Shown: positions 46,533-57,627 of the stretch, in pieces | Position numbering within the stretch: position 1 is the stretch's first letter | Layout: each line of letters starts with the position of its first letter | Assembly (NCBI GenBank): GCA_001931905.2 | Contig: MSJI02000835.1 | Location: 81,075 to 145,074, forward strand | Length of the DNA: 64,000 nucleotides | Direction of reading: 5' to 3' | Origin: Cladosporium sp. IMV 00045 | Taxonomy: Eukaryota; Ascomycota; Dothideomycetes; Cladosporiales; Cladosporiaceae | Notes under the pieces: model-generated | Databases searched by the model: none | What the model was told of the DNA's origin: nothing | The model's input: only the letters and a program-made list of their open reading frames with translations | Translations under genes and position numbers: made by a program

Positions 46533-48762
46533 ACCAACTGCGCGGAGACAGCGTTGCTCATTCTCTATTGAGAATACAGGTAAATATGCATTACGATGTT
46601 GTAATCTCCCGATGGATTTCGGAGATTTGACAGTTTCATAACAGATCTCATGTCATTCATAGCCAGCAAAATGATCAGTAGATATCAAACGAGAAGCTAT
46701 TTCCGAAGACTTTCTCTCACACTTCCATTTACAAAACTTGAAATGACTTTTCCACGGTTCCATGCTATGCATGCGCGATGAGAGGTTCCCACGAAAAACT
46801 GGTTGCAAGCTCTCGGCAGCGTCCTGCATAGGTAAGCAGCGAGGAGCCAGCCAGCAGCAGCATGAAGAATGCGATGACACTTTAACAACCTCAACGCAAT
46901 CCACGAATAGCACACCTCATATATTGAATCGAAAAGTCAGAATCTGGCTTGCGACGAGATTTCCCTTTGTCTACACCACAAAATTTGTCCCTAATCTGCC
47001 ACCCTCCAGCTCGCTCTGCATATATTTCACGTTCAGATGCCCTTCGATAAAAATCCCCATCCTCCATGATGGTTCGCTACAGCTAACTGTCAAGACCCGA
47101 CCAACTTCTTCCCCCGTTTCGATCTGGGCTCCAAGAACGCCGGCTGTGCATCGCATCCTGCTCGCCGCAACCACTCATCGGACTGAGTCTTCCTCGGCTT
47201 TGCACTGGCCTGCACCCCAAGCGAAGCCGCGCGCACAGTCGACATCACTGTACGGTCGGCAGGTTTCGCTTGTGGGCACAGATGGTTCGCGATCGACGGA
47301 CAGATGGCGGGCCTTCGAGAGTTGCGAGTGGTGAAGTTAGCCGGCGTTCTCGGCGTCTCCTGTTGCGAAAAATCGATCCGAATACAGTCCGGAGGCCATT
47401 AATGACATCTGAAACGATGCTAGTATCGAAGACGGTCGACCGAAAGGTTGCTGTCTTGGTGAAAGCGGCGAGTCTGAGGCCAATGTCGAGGCGGGCGGAT
47501 CGATTGCTGCTGATGACATCTACAAACGCGACCTGCAAAGAAGAGAAACGGTGTCAGCCAACAAAGTTGACCTGCAGGTGGCTGCACTCAGACAAAAAAG
47601 TGGCTCGATTTGGTTATCATCAATGTCCGGTTAAAAACGCGAACGTATGAGATCCTTCGAAAATGTGTCATCAGCATGCATCGACCACCTGCCTTCAGGT
47701 GTGCTCCAAGGCCGCTGATGACACAGAGAATGGTGCGAGTAGCGAAGGTGGTCGGCCGAAAGGTTGCTGTCTTGGTGAAAGCGACGAGTCTGAGGCCGAT
47801 AACGAAGCGTTGGATTGATTGCTGCTGCTGATGACATCTACAAAAGCAGCCTGCAAAGAAGAGAAAAGGTGTCAGCCAACAAAGTTGACCTGCAGATGGC
47901 TGCACTCAGACTAAAGAATGTTTTCCAACAATGCCCGATTACCTAAATAAGCGAGCGTTATGATATCCTTCGATAATGTGTCATCAGCATGTATCGATCA
48001 CCTGCCTTCAAGTTTGCTCCAAGGCCGCTGATGACATGGCAACGCAGGTAGCCGGTGCTGGCGGCCGAGAGGTTGTGGCATTGGTGAAAGTCGAAAAAGT
48101 CTGAGGCCCAAGTTGCGAGTCGAAGGCATTTGATGGTAAAGAAGCACTCCTTCACAGAGCAGAAGTGCGAGAGGGTATGGAAGACGAAGGTTGGAGGGAT
48201 AGGTTGAGAATGAAAGAAGAGAGAGAGAGAGGAAGAGGGAGTGCACCACCTTCGAATTGTTTACCTATGTATACCTACTGATCAACTGTTTACAGGAAGG
48301 CGCCGCAACGGACGACTATACATGGCAGCTATGGACAGCTGCAAAGGCAGGAGTTTCACAGCTGCCTATGGGAATAGAGTTGTTGTCGCAAGAAGGAATA
48401 CCTCACAAGCTGGTGATCACGAGGGAGTGGCCAGTCAGACGTCCTGTAGGGCTGCATACCTAGCTTGGGCAAGAACAGTGTTCTATAATGGAGCAGCATG
48501 ATCATACATCCTTCGAGCCGCGGTGACCGAATGCACACAGAGACGACAAGTTCAAGACATGCTACAGCCGATCAGTTGTACAGGCAAGTTTGCAGAGAAA
48601 GTATACCAGGTGCAACTTCAAGCGGAGATGTATTGACATCGCGCAGGAACAAGTTTTCCACGTCTCTTATTTGCATCAATCTTTCTCAATCTTATGAAAA
48701 ACTTGTAAAAAAGAGATAGAGTGAACTGCAAGCCACAATACCTAGGTATCTAACCGCCTATT
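46533..48762. other. Intergenic, 2.2 kb, with tandem repeat array
   Basis: No coding exon is supported. The middle third is a tandem array of a roughly 315-bp unit. The flanks are unique sequence with short open stretches lacking any family match. Confidence 0.6.
47393..48140. repeat. Tandem direct repeat, unit about 315 bp, about 2.4 copies
   Basis: The unit begins with AGGCCRYTRATGACA at 47393, 47710 and 48023. Long identical stretches recur in copies 1 and 2, such as GAAAGGTTGCTGTCTTGGTG, GTCAGCCAACAAAGTTGACC and TGTGTCATCAGCATG. Copy 3 is partial and diverges after about 48120. Many differences between copies are C/T or G/A transitions. No terminal inverted repeats or transposase are seen. 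Confidence 0.85.
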
Positions 48763-51143
48763 CTAGTGCTCGTGTGTCGCATTCTCTTTTTGCGGCCACC
48801 TATCGAGCACAAACTCACTACCAGTAAGCTCGAATTCCCAAAAGTCTTGCGCTGGCACATCAACCTCAAATCTGTAAGAACCAGGGTACAAGATCTGATT
48901 TCCACTCTCATCGTGCCTTGCGAGCGAGCCCAAAGTGACGTTCAGTTGTGCAATCTGCGAAGCCGCTGGATCAACGCCAAAAAATCGCTCATAAGCGACT
49001 AAAGACTTCCTGGGTCGCGGCAGAGGGCCGAATTCACCTGCTACGAACGCCAATGCGACGAAATCGGAGCTACGACTGCCGGTGTTCGTGACGTTCACGC
49101 TGAGGGAGGTCGCTTCGGTGAAGGGGAGGAATGGGCACAGCTCGATGTGGTTGACGGCGGTGTGGTCACAAGCATCAACCAGGGACTGGATGTCGAATGC
49201 TCGATTGGTGGGAGCATCAATTCTGGCGCTGAAGTTGGTGTAGTGCAGGCCAAAGCCAAATTCTACAACAGCATCGTCGTACCACTTGTACGTGCGCCCA
49301 GGATTGCCGGTTGTGTTATCAGGACGCATGTTCATGTCAGTCATGGGCACTTGTCTGGCATATGCCTCGGGGTATTGGGTGATTGGCATACGACCAGCGG
49401 GGCTGATGACGCCGAGAAGTAGGTTCACGATTGCAGTGCCACCGAACATTCCTGGATATCCGCCCCAGATTACAGCGCGGATGTTGGGATCCTCAAAAAA
49501 CGCAGTGTCATCGACTTGCTCGCCCATATGAATAACGACAGTGGGAATACCTGTGCTGGCGGCAGTAAGGGCGCCATCCGGCTGCATGTAGTCCCAGTGG
49601 AGAGTGTTGCGGTCGGTCGTCTCTTCCGCTCCTTCGTTGGTCGCATCGATCCATAGGATGAGGTCAGGTTCGACTTCCTCGGCCCGTCTCAGGGGCGACT
49701 CGTACCACGCCACTACCTCGGTGTTGACGTTAGTTACATTACTCAACGCCATCCACGGCGAGACAAGGGTTCTAGCGGGACCAGCGTAGATGCCTTGAAG
49801 CTGGGAAGTGGCGTTGATCCAGCCTCCAGTCATGAGAATAGTGTAGTTACGATCCCCTGGTATCGTGATGGGCAACGTGCCATCGTTCTTCAGCAACACC
49901 AGACCCTCTTCTGCGCTTCTCAAGGCGAGAGCCTCGGCGGCATCGGTGGAAACATCTTCCCAACCGAGCGATCGCCAAGGATGGCTCGGAGGATCAAAGT
50001 AGCCGCTCTTGGTGAGGGCTGTGTACATCCGTAGGAGAGATCGGTCGACAGCTGCTTCGTCAAGGAGACCTTGCTGCACAGTGGATTCCAGAAAAGTTGG
50101 GAAGTAATAACCACATTCAAGATCGGCGCCTGATTTGATCGCAGCAGCGACAGTCTGTTGGCGAGTATCGGTATACTCGTGATCGGTGAAGATATTCTGG
50201 ACTGAGGTGCAGTCGGTAACGATGTAGTTCTCATCGGCAGTCCAGTTCCAGTGGCCACGGAGCACAGTATCGATCATGTACTCGTCCGCACATTGAGGTA
50301 CGCCGTTGACTGTCAACAGCAGTTCATTAGTCAGTGGCATGTATCACTCTCCATATTTAGATGTTCACACTCACCAGCATTATATGCGCACATAATCGAC
50401 GCAACATTCGAGTCCCTTGCGCATTGTACGAACGGTTGCATGTAGTAGCTCGACATGTCATGGTCGTTGACAATAGCATCGAAGCCATACCGTGTTTTTC
50501 CCTGCCAAAACTCCATATCGTATGCCGTGTAATGTTTACAAGTAGCGATGGTCTTGTACTGTTCGGGGCTCCGTCCGCCTTGCATAGCGGTGACATAGTT
50601 CTCAACATAACGTTTCACAACGTAGGTGTCTTCCCCCGGCGTTTCCTGGCCACGACCCCATCTAGGATCACGGAAAGGATTGATATTGGGAGTCCAAAAG
50701 TCCAGACCGGCCATGTTGGCGTTATTATAAGCGCGAGCTTCCGTGGAAATGACATCCGCCACCGCGTAGATCAGAGCATCGTCGAAAGCCGCTGCCATTG
50801 TGATGGGCTGAGGAAACGATGTGGCGTACGACCATTCGCCCGATTCATTGAAGTTCGTACCTGGGGCGTTCGCGAGACCATGGAGAGCTTCGCCCCACCA
50901 GTTGTAAGGCAAGATTCTAAGTCTCTCGACCCCGGGTGACCAATTGTTCGTAATGTTGATTTTCTCGTCGAACGTCAAGGCGTCAACAAAGGCTTGAGCT
51001 CGCTGTCGTGCCGGTAGTGCCGTGTTACAGACGGAATTGTTTGCCAATGGACCATTCTGGCAATCTGGATACTCATGAGTAGCTGAGGCTATTAGGGGAT
51101 ATGTCCCGAGAGCAGCCAAGACTGAGGCGATGAAAGAAGCCAT
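48763..51143 (-). CDS. GH3 beta-xylosidase, secreted
   Basis: Exons 51143-50375 and 50309-48763 give 771 residues across a 65-nt intron (GTGAGT...GACAG). A signal peptide of about 21 residues precedes EYPDCQNGPLANNSVC, the common start of fungal GH3 xylosidases. The N-terminal domain has RLRILPYNWWGEALHG, DFWTPNINPFRDPRWGRGQETPGED and CKHYTAYDME. The likely nucleophile is D289 in YIVTDCTSVQNIF. The middle domain has EEGLVLLKNDGTLP. The C-terminal fibronectin-III-like domain has PGRTYKWYDDAVVEFGFGLHYTNF and VNVTNTGSRSSDFVALAF. It releases xylose from xylo-oligosaccharides during plant cell-wall breakdown. Many N-x-S/T sites fit secretion. The typical length for the family is about 760-800. Confidence 0.92.
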
Positions 51144-52234
51144 CCTGTGATTCCAACAGAGTGGCTGACATAGGGCGCGTGAGTTAGGGCAAGTGCCTTG
51201 ACGGGCATGATAGATATATCATCTTCTAGAGTGGAGAAACCGGGACCTTTGCAACCCAACCTGCACCGGGTAGTAGTATCTGACAATAGCCAGAACATGA
51301 TGCTACGCTAGGAAACCTTACTGACATGTACGAGCATTGGCACTGACGTAGGCAGCAAGATGTCCATAAGCTATACCAGGAATATCCAGGGTTTGAGAAC
51401 TCTTGCTGTGGTCAGTTGAAGTGGTAGCGTTCGGTGAAGTCGGCTATCGGTTCCATGAATGCTGCCAAGCAATAGTCTCATGCGATTGCTCCGCTTGCAT
51501 CGTTTAGCACTACGACTTTATTGGTACATCGTCAGACAAGAGCGTCAGGTCGTCATGAGGTTAAGGAGGAGGTTGCGGGGAGGTTGCTTGGTGTTGTACC
51601 ACTTCAGCCTGAATTGGATGCCTTCGTTGTTGGAGATCGCTCATGATATCACGTGCCTTAAATCACGTGCAAAGCGGTGGGAGGAACCTCACTTCACTAA
51701 ACTTGCCATTATTGACGAAAGATACTCTTTCAGCCTCAAGGAAATTGTTCGCTTCTGCTTGCAAAATCCAGCTTGCTAAGAAAATTCATCGCAGTTTTGT
51801 CTTATCTCCGAAATGATAATCAAGACCACGAGCCCGCAGGAGTAATGCTCAACCGATTGCGGCGATTAACGCATTAGAGGAATGACCAGGCGTTGTTAAG
51901 GTGTAGATGGTTCTCCCTTCGCTTCCAAGCTAGGAGAGATGGAAAGTCCGTGGGTGAAGCAGATCGCTTGTTCAGATTCGATGCCAATAAATATAATCCA
52001 GAGAGGACGGTATCAATCACAGCAACATCAAGTCAAGTGAGTCCATTAACATGTATCACATCTTGAGAGATTACTCATTTGACTATCTTGCACGAAATCG
52101 CCATGCCGTGGCCTCCAGGGATTTTGTTGTAATACAACAACAATGGCTGGGCCCGCAATGGTTTCGTTTTTCGCTGTACCTGTGGTATTGAGATCTCAAG
52201 TCGTGGACTCATGCAGTGCATGTTCTCAAACTAT
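51144..52234. other. Intergenic, 1.1 kb
   Basis: Upstream of the xylosidase gene. No gene is supported. I did not find a clear XlnR-type GGCTAA site. Confidence 0.5.
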
Positions 52235-52765
52235 TCACTCCTTGTCGTCCTTCGAGTCATGGCGCCCTGAGACACTGTCTCCGGCTTTCGTGTCTGAACC
52301 GTACAAGCCCAAAAACTCTCTATGATGTTTCTCGATGTCCTCGAAACGGTCCATAATAGCTTGACGTTCGCCTGGAGGCGCATCCGGAGGCAAGGCCTCC
52401 AACGAACGCATCACTTCCCGGAGAGCTCTGCTTCTATTTATATTCTGCTCCACCCTTGCACGGAGCTCCTTGATGGTTGCAGCGAAACCCGCCATCTCTG
52501 GGTGTGAAATCTCATCCAACCGAGCGGGATCGAATGTCCAATCCTCAAGATCATTACGTTGAGCGTCAGACTGCGGTAATCGTTAGATGGTGACGCCGAA
52601 AGATTAATGCAATGCAACTTGCCTGCTTGGTGTCCTTCTCCATCTCCATGTCTTTGTACTTGTTCTCATTGCAATTTTTCCAGGCAAATCAATAGGCTTC
52701 GGCGCTCTTTCCTTCGAGTCGCTTTCACAATTAGAGCCCGCGGGATTTGACGAGTAGGGACTCAT
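52235..52765 (-). CDS. Small helical protein, unknown, with GC-AG intron
   Basis: Exon 2 (52570-52235) codes for a helical segment, DWTFDPARLDEISHPEMAGF then KELRARVEQNINRSRAL, ending DSKDDKE. Upstream, a GC-AG intron (GCAAGT...CCGCAG, 52 nt, with a CTAAC branch-like site) joins it to MEMEKDTKQ, with ATG at 52649. A longer upstream frame starts at ATG 52765 (MSPYSSNPAGS...KPIDLPGK) but is one base out of phase with the NCNENKYKDMEMEK stretch. An extra A in the five-A run at 52675-52679 would join them into about 159 residues. I recognise no family. The protein is probably soluble and coiled-coil-like. Confidence 0.5.
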
Positions 52766-53433
52766 GGTGGAGTCAGACTGGTCGTTTGTTAGTTGAGTAG
52801 GCGCAGTTTGGTATGAGAAGCGACGTACGTGATTGATCCGAGATATCGGGCATCGACTTGACCAGGTCGGAGTAGTGTTTGTCTGCGAGTGGTTGTATGT
52901 GAGAGGAAGGGTCGTATGAGGCAGGCATATTCCATACCTAGGTATGTTGATACCACAAACGACGCTAGTGCGGCGCTAGTGCAAAGCTTCATTCACATTC
53001 ACTTACATCGCTCGTGTGAAGCGCCACTGGAGTTCCTCATCTGAAGACCAATCTCCGTGCTCATTTGACGTGGGCAAAAGGAACGGGCAAAAGGTACTGC
53101 GACATGTGAATGCAAAAGGAACAGTGACGAAATCCCACACACTCACTGATGACAGAAAACAGGAGAGAGGAAAAGACACTGAAAGCGCACTGAAAGATCT
53201 CCTCCCATTAACTCGATGTAAAACTCCAAAATGCAAAGCTTTATCCGCTCTGTTCCTACACATGCCATGATCCGATCGTACAGAAAGCATCCTCCACTTT
53301 CCACTCAAGCATAAAGCATGTGTCCTCCTTGGAATGGACCCTGTAAAACTCCGGATTACCCTCTCCATTCATTGCAAAGTGACGTTTGATGCGTTCGTCC
53401 TCACAGCTCAGCTGAAACCCAGCAAAGGGTACA
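52766..53433. other. Intergenic, 0.67 kb
   Basis: Holds the promoter of the small helical-protein gene and the 3' region of the Prp24-like gene. No gene is supported. Confidence 0.5.
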
Positions 53434-56400
53434 TTACTCCTCGGTCTTCTTCTCCTCGGCCGGAACCTCGCGACTCTTCTCGAACATGGCCTTGAAATCC
53501 GCATTACTCCTGGCAGCACCAGAGCCGCCGTTCTCGCCCTGCGGAGCGGGAGCGGCATCGCTGCTCTTGACGAAGCCAATACCAGTGGAGCCGCCTCTCT
53601 TGAATCCAAGACCGCCTCTGCGCCCACCCCGCTGGCCGGGACGAGCGATTGTGGCAGGTCGCATAGCACCAAATCCGGCGGCAGGGGCTGCACCATCTTG
53701 CTTCTTCTTACCTTTTGCGAAAATCTCAGCCACGTCGCCAGTCCGGACATTGTCTCCCAGCGCAGAGCAATCCACGCCAGCGCGTACGTCGAAAGCGACT
53801 TTGATGTCTGCAAATTCCACAATGGCTGCATTCTGCTCTCTTCGCAGCTGGATTTTGACGATCGGGCCGTGCTTTTCCATCTCGGTACGGATGCGGGCGT
53901 CGTTGACCGTGTCGGGTAGATTGAGGATGGCGATCTTGCGCTCGCGAACCGTCTTTGCCATTTCTTCGCTGTTGGTGCCGTACGTCGCCGAAGTCATCGA
54001 CACGTCGGAGCCACGGCGTTCGATGTGGCCGTTCGTAGATGCGCCAGTGGGCTCTGGTGAGGCTGATTGTTTGACGATGATGTCGGTCTTGCGGGCTTTA
54101 TCCGTGGGAGCTGCGCCGCCCCGAGGAGTTGAAAGTGAGATGTTCAGGATGCGATCGCGGAATGGCTTGTTGTTGCCTTCTTCGACGGCTCTTGTAGCTT
54201 GGTCGGCGCTGGAGTACACGATGAAGCCATTGCCAAGTTTCTTACCATCGGCACGCTTGAGCAGATTCATGGAGACAACGTTACCGTACTGGCTGAAGTG
54301 CTGTTTGACGTCTTCCTCAGATGCATTGTTCTCGAGGTTCTTGACAAAGAGCTCGCGACCCTCTGCCTGCGCACCAGATCGGTTTTTCTTCGCATCGGGG
54401 TCTGAGATCTTCGCCACCAAGCGGTGCTGGCCGTCAAGCATCTTGCCGTCGAGCGCATTCTCCGCGGCCTGCGCCTGCTCGCCACTGAGGAATTGGACGT
54501 AACAGAAACGGCGTCGGCTGTTGTATTTCAGACTTGGGAAGCGCACTGAAACCACCTCACCGTAGCTTTCGAAAAGCTTTCGGAAAGCAGCTTCGTCGAA
54601 CTCAGGCGGGTAATTTGTCACGTAGAGCGTGCTTCGGGTACCACTCTGAATGTGAACTTCACGACCATTGAGATCCTTCCCATTGCGAATCTTAGCGGTC
54701 TCGACATCTTCCGCAGTCTCGAACTCAACAGTAGCAGCGGCGGCGCCGTTGTTGTGGCTTGGCAAGATGCTAATGGATTTGATGGCGCCGCAATCGCGGA
54801 AGAACTTGCGCAGGTCGATCTCGGCAGTATTTGACTCCAAATTGGTGACGGTGATAGTCGCATTCTCGCGATCACGCTTTGCTTGTGCACTTGCCGATGC
54901 TGATGCCTCCTCTGCGTTTTCCACAGAGACAGACTCATCCTGCGTTCTTACTTTCTTGTGATGGTCGTCTTGTGAGTCTTCGTCGCGCTTCCTCTTGTCA
55001 CCTGTCGACATTGGTGTCGATTCAGCTGCTTGCATGGCTGCAGCTTGCAATTCTTGCTGCTGTTGTGCTGCCACGACTGCTGCTTGCTCAGCCTCCTTAG
55101 CTCGCACGCCAGCAATCTTCTTCGAGAATTCTCTTGCTTCGATGCCAGCTTGCTGTAACCTCTCAACACTTTCATGCTGTTGGAAGTGGGCCAGGTACAA
55201 CTCGACAGCACTTTCAGGGGCATCGAGGTGCTTTTGCGAAAGCATCTCTTCCATGACGCCAGTCGCCAGATGAGGTGCGGTTTCGGTGGTCTCGATGCGG
55301 TGGCTGTCGCTGAGGCGATCGTGTCCCCAGAAAAGAAGCTCCCAGCTATAATATCTGGACCAAAAGTCGTACGAGTTGGCCTGTTTGGGTGCAAGGGCTT
55401 TCCAGATATTACGAGCGTCTTCAATGCGGCGAGCCTCGGCCAGGAACTTCATCTGAATCTTCTCGAGGCGGTACAAGGTGTCACCTTGGAAGTCCTCGCC
55501 GTAAACCTTCCGCCCAGCCTGCTGTACATCCTCAAGAGCCATCATGATGCCGACCTCAGCCGTGTCGAGATCATCTTCCGAGCTTGTTGACGTGAAGGCG
55601 TTGCGTCGAAGATAGCTGCACCACTCCATGAGTACTTTCACCAGCTCTTCCATGCCTCCAACATCCAGCAGGCCAGAATTTGTTGCGCGGTGCTTTATGG
55701 ACTCAATCTCCTGATAGGGCTTGCGTTCAACGTCAGATCGCAAAATACGCCTCGCCCAGAGCTCGCCAGACCAGGGGCAGTGTCGGGTGGCGCGCTCGAG
55801 AAGAGGTAGCACGGAGGAAGAGGGATCGTGCGACGAAGGCTTCTGACTGATCACGAAATCAACGTAATCAAGCCACCATTCCGTATATGTGGGAAAACGC
55901 AGCAATGCACGCTCAAACAATGCGGCGCGAATATCCTTTTCGAAAGGACCGCCTTTCTTCTTCGACTTGTGGGCCTTCTCCCATTTGAGGTATCGAGTAA
56001 ACTCATTGAAAACCTCGTTTCTGTCGCCGGACATTATCGCGCGCTCAAGCTTGAGTTCATGTTCTTCGCGAAGCCCGGTCTGTACTTTCGCAGGCTCCGC
56101 AATTTCGTTCACTTGTGCCATGGCGGCCTCCCAGTTGTCGCCGTGAAGCCTTGTCATCAAAGGCCAGAAGAGCTGTCGCGTCTCTTCCCAGCCAAGACTA
56201 GGCATCCGTAGACGCTCGATGTAGATGTTCTGTATCCGCTCGAGATCCTGTCGGGTCGCCTCATTGAGGTCCTGAGGCTGTATAGTTGATATGTAACGGT
56301 TCCATACGATGTGGCTCTGGTCGATGCGCCATTGTGTGGCTGGGATAGCTTGCTCCAATGTGTTGATCAGCATCTCCCTGGTGAAAAGTTCCCTGCAAAC

Positions 56401-57627
56401 CTCCTTGTCTTCTTCGCTCCAGTTAGACTGCTCAGAGCCTGGGAGATTGTTGCAAGAGGCATAATTTGACTCGACCCAATCGGTGTATGCCAGCCAAAGC
56501 GCGACTGACGAAGGCTCGTCTTGCACGGCTTTTTGGAAAAGCTCCGTGACGTTGATGCGCTCCTCACTAGACTTGGCCAGGGAGACCTCGTCCGCGAGCC
56601 AATCTAGCCAGACATCTTCGCCAACTGCAAAGCGAGAGTCCATGGATTCGCGTGCTTGGCGCAATTCCGCGAGTAGTCCAAAAGTGCGAGGGTCCTGGCC
56701 AGTCTCATTGCTGCCTTCGGCTGGAGACGAGTGAGTGACGAAGCCTTTGTGTAAAAGATTGATGAGTTGCAGGTGGGAGTCGTAAGCGTAAGAGCTCTCT
56801 CCGAGGTGATTGAGGAGGTCCGTCACGGCTTGCGACTCGGTCTCGGTGAGCGCATTTGAGGTGAAGACACGCGGTGGCGGTGTTTGCGCTGGCGCCTCGG
56901 CCATGGTGATATCTGCGACTGACTGTGAAGAGATAGTGCGGGCGATGGCAGGTGCGGCGGCAGAAGATTGATTTGTGACGGTTGAAGGCGAGCGGCGCAT
57001 GGGAACACTATTAGAAGAATCGGTGCGTGCAAAGGACTGACGTTGCATAGCAGCTAAATCTGGAAGTTGCGACGCGGGATTAGCCGAGGAACGTTTGCGA
57101 CCTGTTTGCTCTGGCAGAAACTCACCAGCCAGCGTGTCCATCTGAGGCGTGGAGCGCGTCGAACTCTGCGATGAGTGCCGATGAGGCATTGTTGGGCGCT
57201 GAGGCGGCGCCTGCACATAGCCATATGTGCTCTGATGAGTCTCTCCTCCTTGCGCGGAGGGCTGCAATGGCCTGAAATTGGGTGCGGCAGCTTGCTGGAC
57301 TTGCTGAGCGGCATGGTACATTTGGTGGTGGTGATGTTGCTGAGCTTGCTGCTGCTGTGCATGCTGCTGCTGTGCCTGCTGCTGATACTGATGCTGCTGC
57401 TGCTGCTGCTGTCGCTGCCGTTGATTCGCATACCCAGGTGGGTGGCCGCTTGTATCCATGCGATCTGGAGAGCGCCTGACCTCTTGGCTAAGACCAGACA
57501 TGTTCCGTTTGCCACCAGCCGGGCGGCGAGGCTTTCGTGGCGAAGGCATGCTGTTGGACGTCGAGTGTGGCGGCGGTGCGGCGCGCGAGCCGCCCTCGTC
57601 TGGCGACAATAATCTGTTGATATCCAT
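53434..57627 (-). CDS. prp24: Prp24/SART3-type U6 snRNP assembly factor
   Basis: An intronless gene of 1,397 residues from ATG 57627 (MDINRLLSPDE). A disordered Gln/His-rich N-terminus covers about residues 65-110. HAT-type helical repeats fill about 300-870: LWLAYTDWVESNYAS, SHIVWNRYISTIQP, YTEWWLDYVDFVIS and YDFWSRYYSWELLFWG. Four RRM domains follow: near 924 (ATITVTNLESN), 1004 (TLYVTNYPPEFDEAAF), 1094 (ELFVKNLENNASEEDV) and 1232 (KIAILNLPDTVND). The C-terminus has NADFKAMFEK, like the conserved peptide by which Prp24/SART3 contacts the U6 LSm ring. The combination of HAT and four RRMs identifies the family. It anneals U4 and U6 snRNAs and recycles U6 in the nucleus. The long HAT region resembles SART3 more than the short budding-yeast Prp24. 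Confidence 0.9.
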   Translation of the reverse strand: MDINRLLSPDEGGSRAAPPPHSTSNSMPSPRKPRRPAGGKRNMSGLSQEVRRSPDRMDTSGHPPGYANQRQRQQQQQQHQYQQQAQQQHAQQQQAQQHHHHQMYHAAQQVQQAAAPNFRPLQPSAQGGETHQSTYGYVQAPPQRPTMPHRHSSQSSTRSTPQMDTLAGEFLPEQTGRKRSSANPASQLPDLAAMQRQSFARTDSSNSVPMRRSPSTVTNQSSAAAPAIARTISSQSVADITMAEAPAQTPPPRVFTSNALTETESQAVTDLLNHLGESSYAYDSHLQLINLLHKGFVTHSSPAEGSNETGQDPRTFGLLAELRQARESMDSRFAVGEDVWLDWLADEVSLAKSSEERINVTELFQKAVQDEPSSVALWLAYTDWVESNYASCNNLPGSEQSNWSEEDKEVCRELFTREMLINTLEQAIPATQWRIDQSHIVWNRYISTIQPQDLNEATRQDLERIQNIYIERLRMPSLGWEETRQLFWPLMTRLHGDNWEAAMAQVNEIAEPAKVQTGLREEHELKLERAIMSGDRNEVFNEFTRYLKWEKAHKSKKKGGPFEKDIRAALFERALLRFPTYTEWWLDYVDFVISQKPSSHDPSSSVLPLLERATRHCPWSGELWARRILRSDVERKPYQEIESIKHRATNSGLLDVGGMEELVKVLMEWCSYLRRNAFTSTSSEDDLDTAEVGIMMALEDVQQAGRKVYGEDFQGDTLYRLEKIQMKFLAEARRIEDARNIWKALAPKQANSYDFWSRYYSWELLFWGHDRLSDSHRIETTETAPHLATGVMEEMLSQKHLDAPESAVELYLAHFQQHESVERLQQAGIEAREFSKKIAGVRAKEAEQAAVVAAQQQQELQAAAMQAAESTPMSTGDKRKRDEDSQDDHHKKVRTQDESVSVENAEEASASASAQAKRDRENATITVTNLESNTAEIDLRKFFRDCGAIKSISILPSHNNGAAAATVEFETAEDVETAKIRNGKDLNGREVHIQSGTRSTLYVTNYPPEFDEAAFRKLFESYGEVVSVRFPSLKYNSRRRFCYVQFLSGEQAQAAENALDGKMLDGQHRLVAKISDPDAKKNRSGAQAEGRELFVKNLENNASEEDVKQHFSQYGNVVSMNLLKRADGKKLGNGFIVYSSADQATRAVEEGNNKPFRDRILNISLSTPRGGAAPTDKARKTDIIVKQSASPEPTGASTNGHIERRGSDVSMTSATYGTNSEEMAKTVRERKIAILNLPDTVNDARIRTEMEKHGPIVKIQLRREQNAAIVEFADIKVAFDVRAGVDCSALGDNVRTGDVAEIFAKGKKKQDGAAPAAGFGAMRPATIARPGQRGGRRGGLGFKRGGSTGIGFVKSSDAAPAPQGENGGSGAARSNADFKAMFEKSREVPAEEKKTEE
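57335..57420. repeat. CTG/CAG microsatellite coding for polyGln/His
   Basis: Imperfect CTG (CAG on the coding strand) repeats within the Prp24-like gene, encoding Gln runs broken by His and Ala. The length may vary between strains. Confidence 0.85.

Noticed and set aside
46533..48762. Transposon in the repeat-bearing gap
   Set aside because: No terminal inverted repeats, target-site duplication, transposase or reverse transcriptase could be found. Only a tandem array is present.
53486..54502. Long plus-strand open frame over the Prp24-like gene
   Set aside because: Low-complexity antisense of RRM-coding sequence. The minus strand has clear domains.
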